DNA from: Acidobacteriota bacterium
GTDB taxonomy: Bacteria; Pseudomonadota; Alphaproteobacteria; Caulobacterales; Hyphomonadaceae
DNA length: 64,000 nucleotides
Assembly (NCBI GenBank): GCA_016712445.1
Contig: JADJRB010000001.1
Span: forward strand, 2,108,001 to 2,172,000
Direction: 5' to 3'
The notes under the pieces: model-generated
Told to the model about the DNA's origin: nothing
Databases searched by the model: none
Seen by the model: only the letters and a program-made list of their open reading frames with translations
Part shown: piece by piece, positions 63,801-64,000 of the stretch
Layout: the number at the start of each line of letters is the position of its first letter
Numbering within the stretch: the stretch's first letter is position 1
Translations under genes and position numbers: made by a program

Positions 63801-64000
63801 ATGGACAAGGCGCTCGAGAAACAGATTCTGGAACTGCTGGACGCTCACCGGATCATGACGGTTGCAACGTTGCGGCCCGACGGATGGCCGCAGGCCACGA
63901 CGGTCGGATATTCCAACGAAGGCATGACGCTGTACTTCCTCTGCGGACAGGAAAGCCAGAAGGCGGCGAACCTGGCGAAGGACAACCGGGTCTCTGTCAC
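63801..64000 (+). CDS. PNPOx-fold (split-barrel flavin-binding) protein, N-terminal part (cut by window end)
   Basis: Only the first 66 codons are visible. MDKALEKQILELLDAHRIMTVATLRPDGWPQATTVGY is the typical start of pyridoxamine-phosphate-oxidase-related proteins that bind FMN or F420/haem; YFLCGQESQKAANLAKDNRVSVT continues the first barrel strands. GGAGG at 63790-63794 and a canonical ATG support the start. The rest lies beyond base 64000. It is divergent from nadE. A specific role cannot be given. Confidence 0.8.
   Translation, partial: MDKALEKQILELLDAHRIMTVATLRPDGWPQATTVGYSNEGMTLYFLCGQESQKAANLAKDNRVSV

Noticed and set aside
1..64000. mobile element, prophage or genomic island
   Set aside because: No transposase, integrase, phage structural gene, or terminal direct repeats were found, and neither tRNA-Leu gene is followed by an integrase or by a visible repeated 3' end.

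Overview
The window looks like ordinary chromosome of a GC-rich alphaproteobacterium, most probably Caulobacterales / Hyphomonadaceae (for example a Hyphomonas relative). This placement is inferred from gene content (TonB receptors, TorF-type porin, a short GltX with an LSKRIG-type KMSKS loop, propionyl-CoA carboxylase, DUF805 and DUF3034 proteins) and from codon choice, not from a database search. I saw no transposase, integrase, phage gene or CRISPR array. Genes are dense, and many neighbours share 4-bp start/stop overlaps.

Regions. (1) 1-9.9 kb: the end of an ABC-F ATPase, an operon map > thioredoxin-like lipoprotein > radC, a serine-hydrolase lipoprotein, OsmC, a CinA-type molybdopterin-binding domain protein, a VOC protein, a crotonase, a YgiD-type dioxygenase, a thiolase and a GFA-fold zinc protein. 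(2) 10-16.7 kb: cold-shock protein with a strong terminator, DUF2490 outer-membrane protein, DASS symporter, tRNA-Leu(UAA), DUF1398, MarR with a candidate operator, an alpha/beta-hydrolase-OsmC fusion, pirin and an unknown. (3) 16.8-30.4 kb: amidohydrolase, MlaC-like protein, alanine dehydrogenase, TorF porin with terminator, SDR, K+ channel, DUF2157-like membrane protein behind a TetR-type operator, serine hydrolase, PccA, four tandem DUF805-type membrane proteins, lipB and tRNA-Leu(GAG).

(4) 30.6-47.9 kb is the envelope and secretion block. It holds a 920-residue lipoprotein built from two copies of a predicted beta-helix module, a TonB-dependent receptor, a small HTH protein, and an almost complete type II secretion operon gspCDEFGHIJKLMN ending in a small lipoprotein. 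A plausible reading is that the secretion system exports surface proteins such as the beta-helix lipoprotein, which then work with the receptor. No prepilin peptidase (GspO) gene is present.

(5) 47.9-53.1 kb: a CAP-domain exported protein starts inside an unusually large inverted repeat that also carries a promoter. It is followed by a divergent set: HAMP/degenerate-GGDEF/EAL phosphodiesterase and an exported cupredoxin on the minus strand, DUF3034 and an exported truncated haemoglobin on the plus strand. This looks like a periplasmic copper/haem module tied to cyclic-di-GMP, and is the best candidate here for an undescribed system. (6) 53.2-64 kb: CPA1 antiporter, pectinacetylesterase-like lipoprotein, an hxlR > HCCA-isomerase > SDR operon divergent from an MFS exporter across a perfect HxlR-type operator, thioesterase, gltX, a lipoprotein, a long palindromic intergenic repeat, glutamine-dependent nadE and the start of a PNPOx-fold gene.
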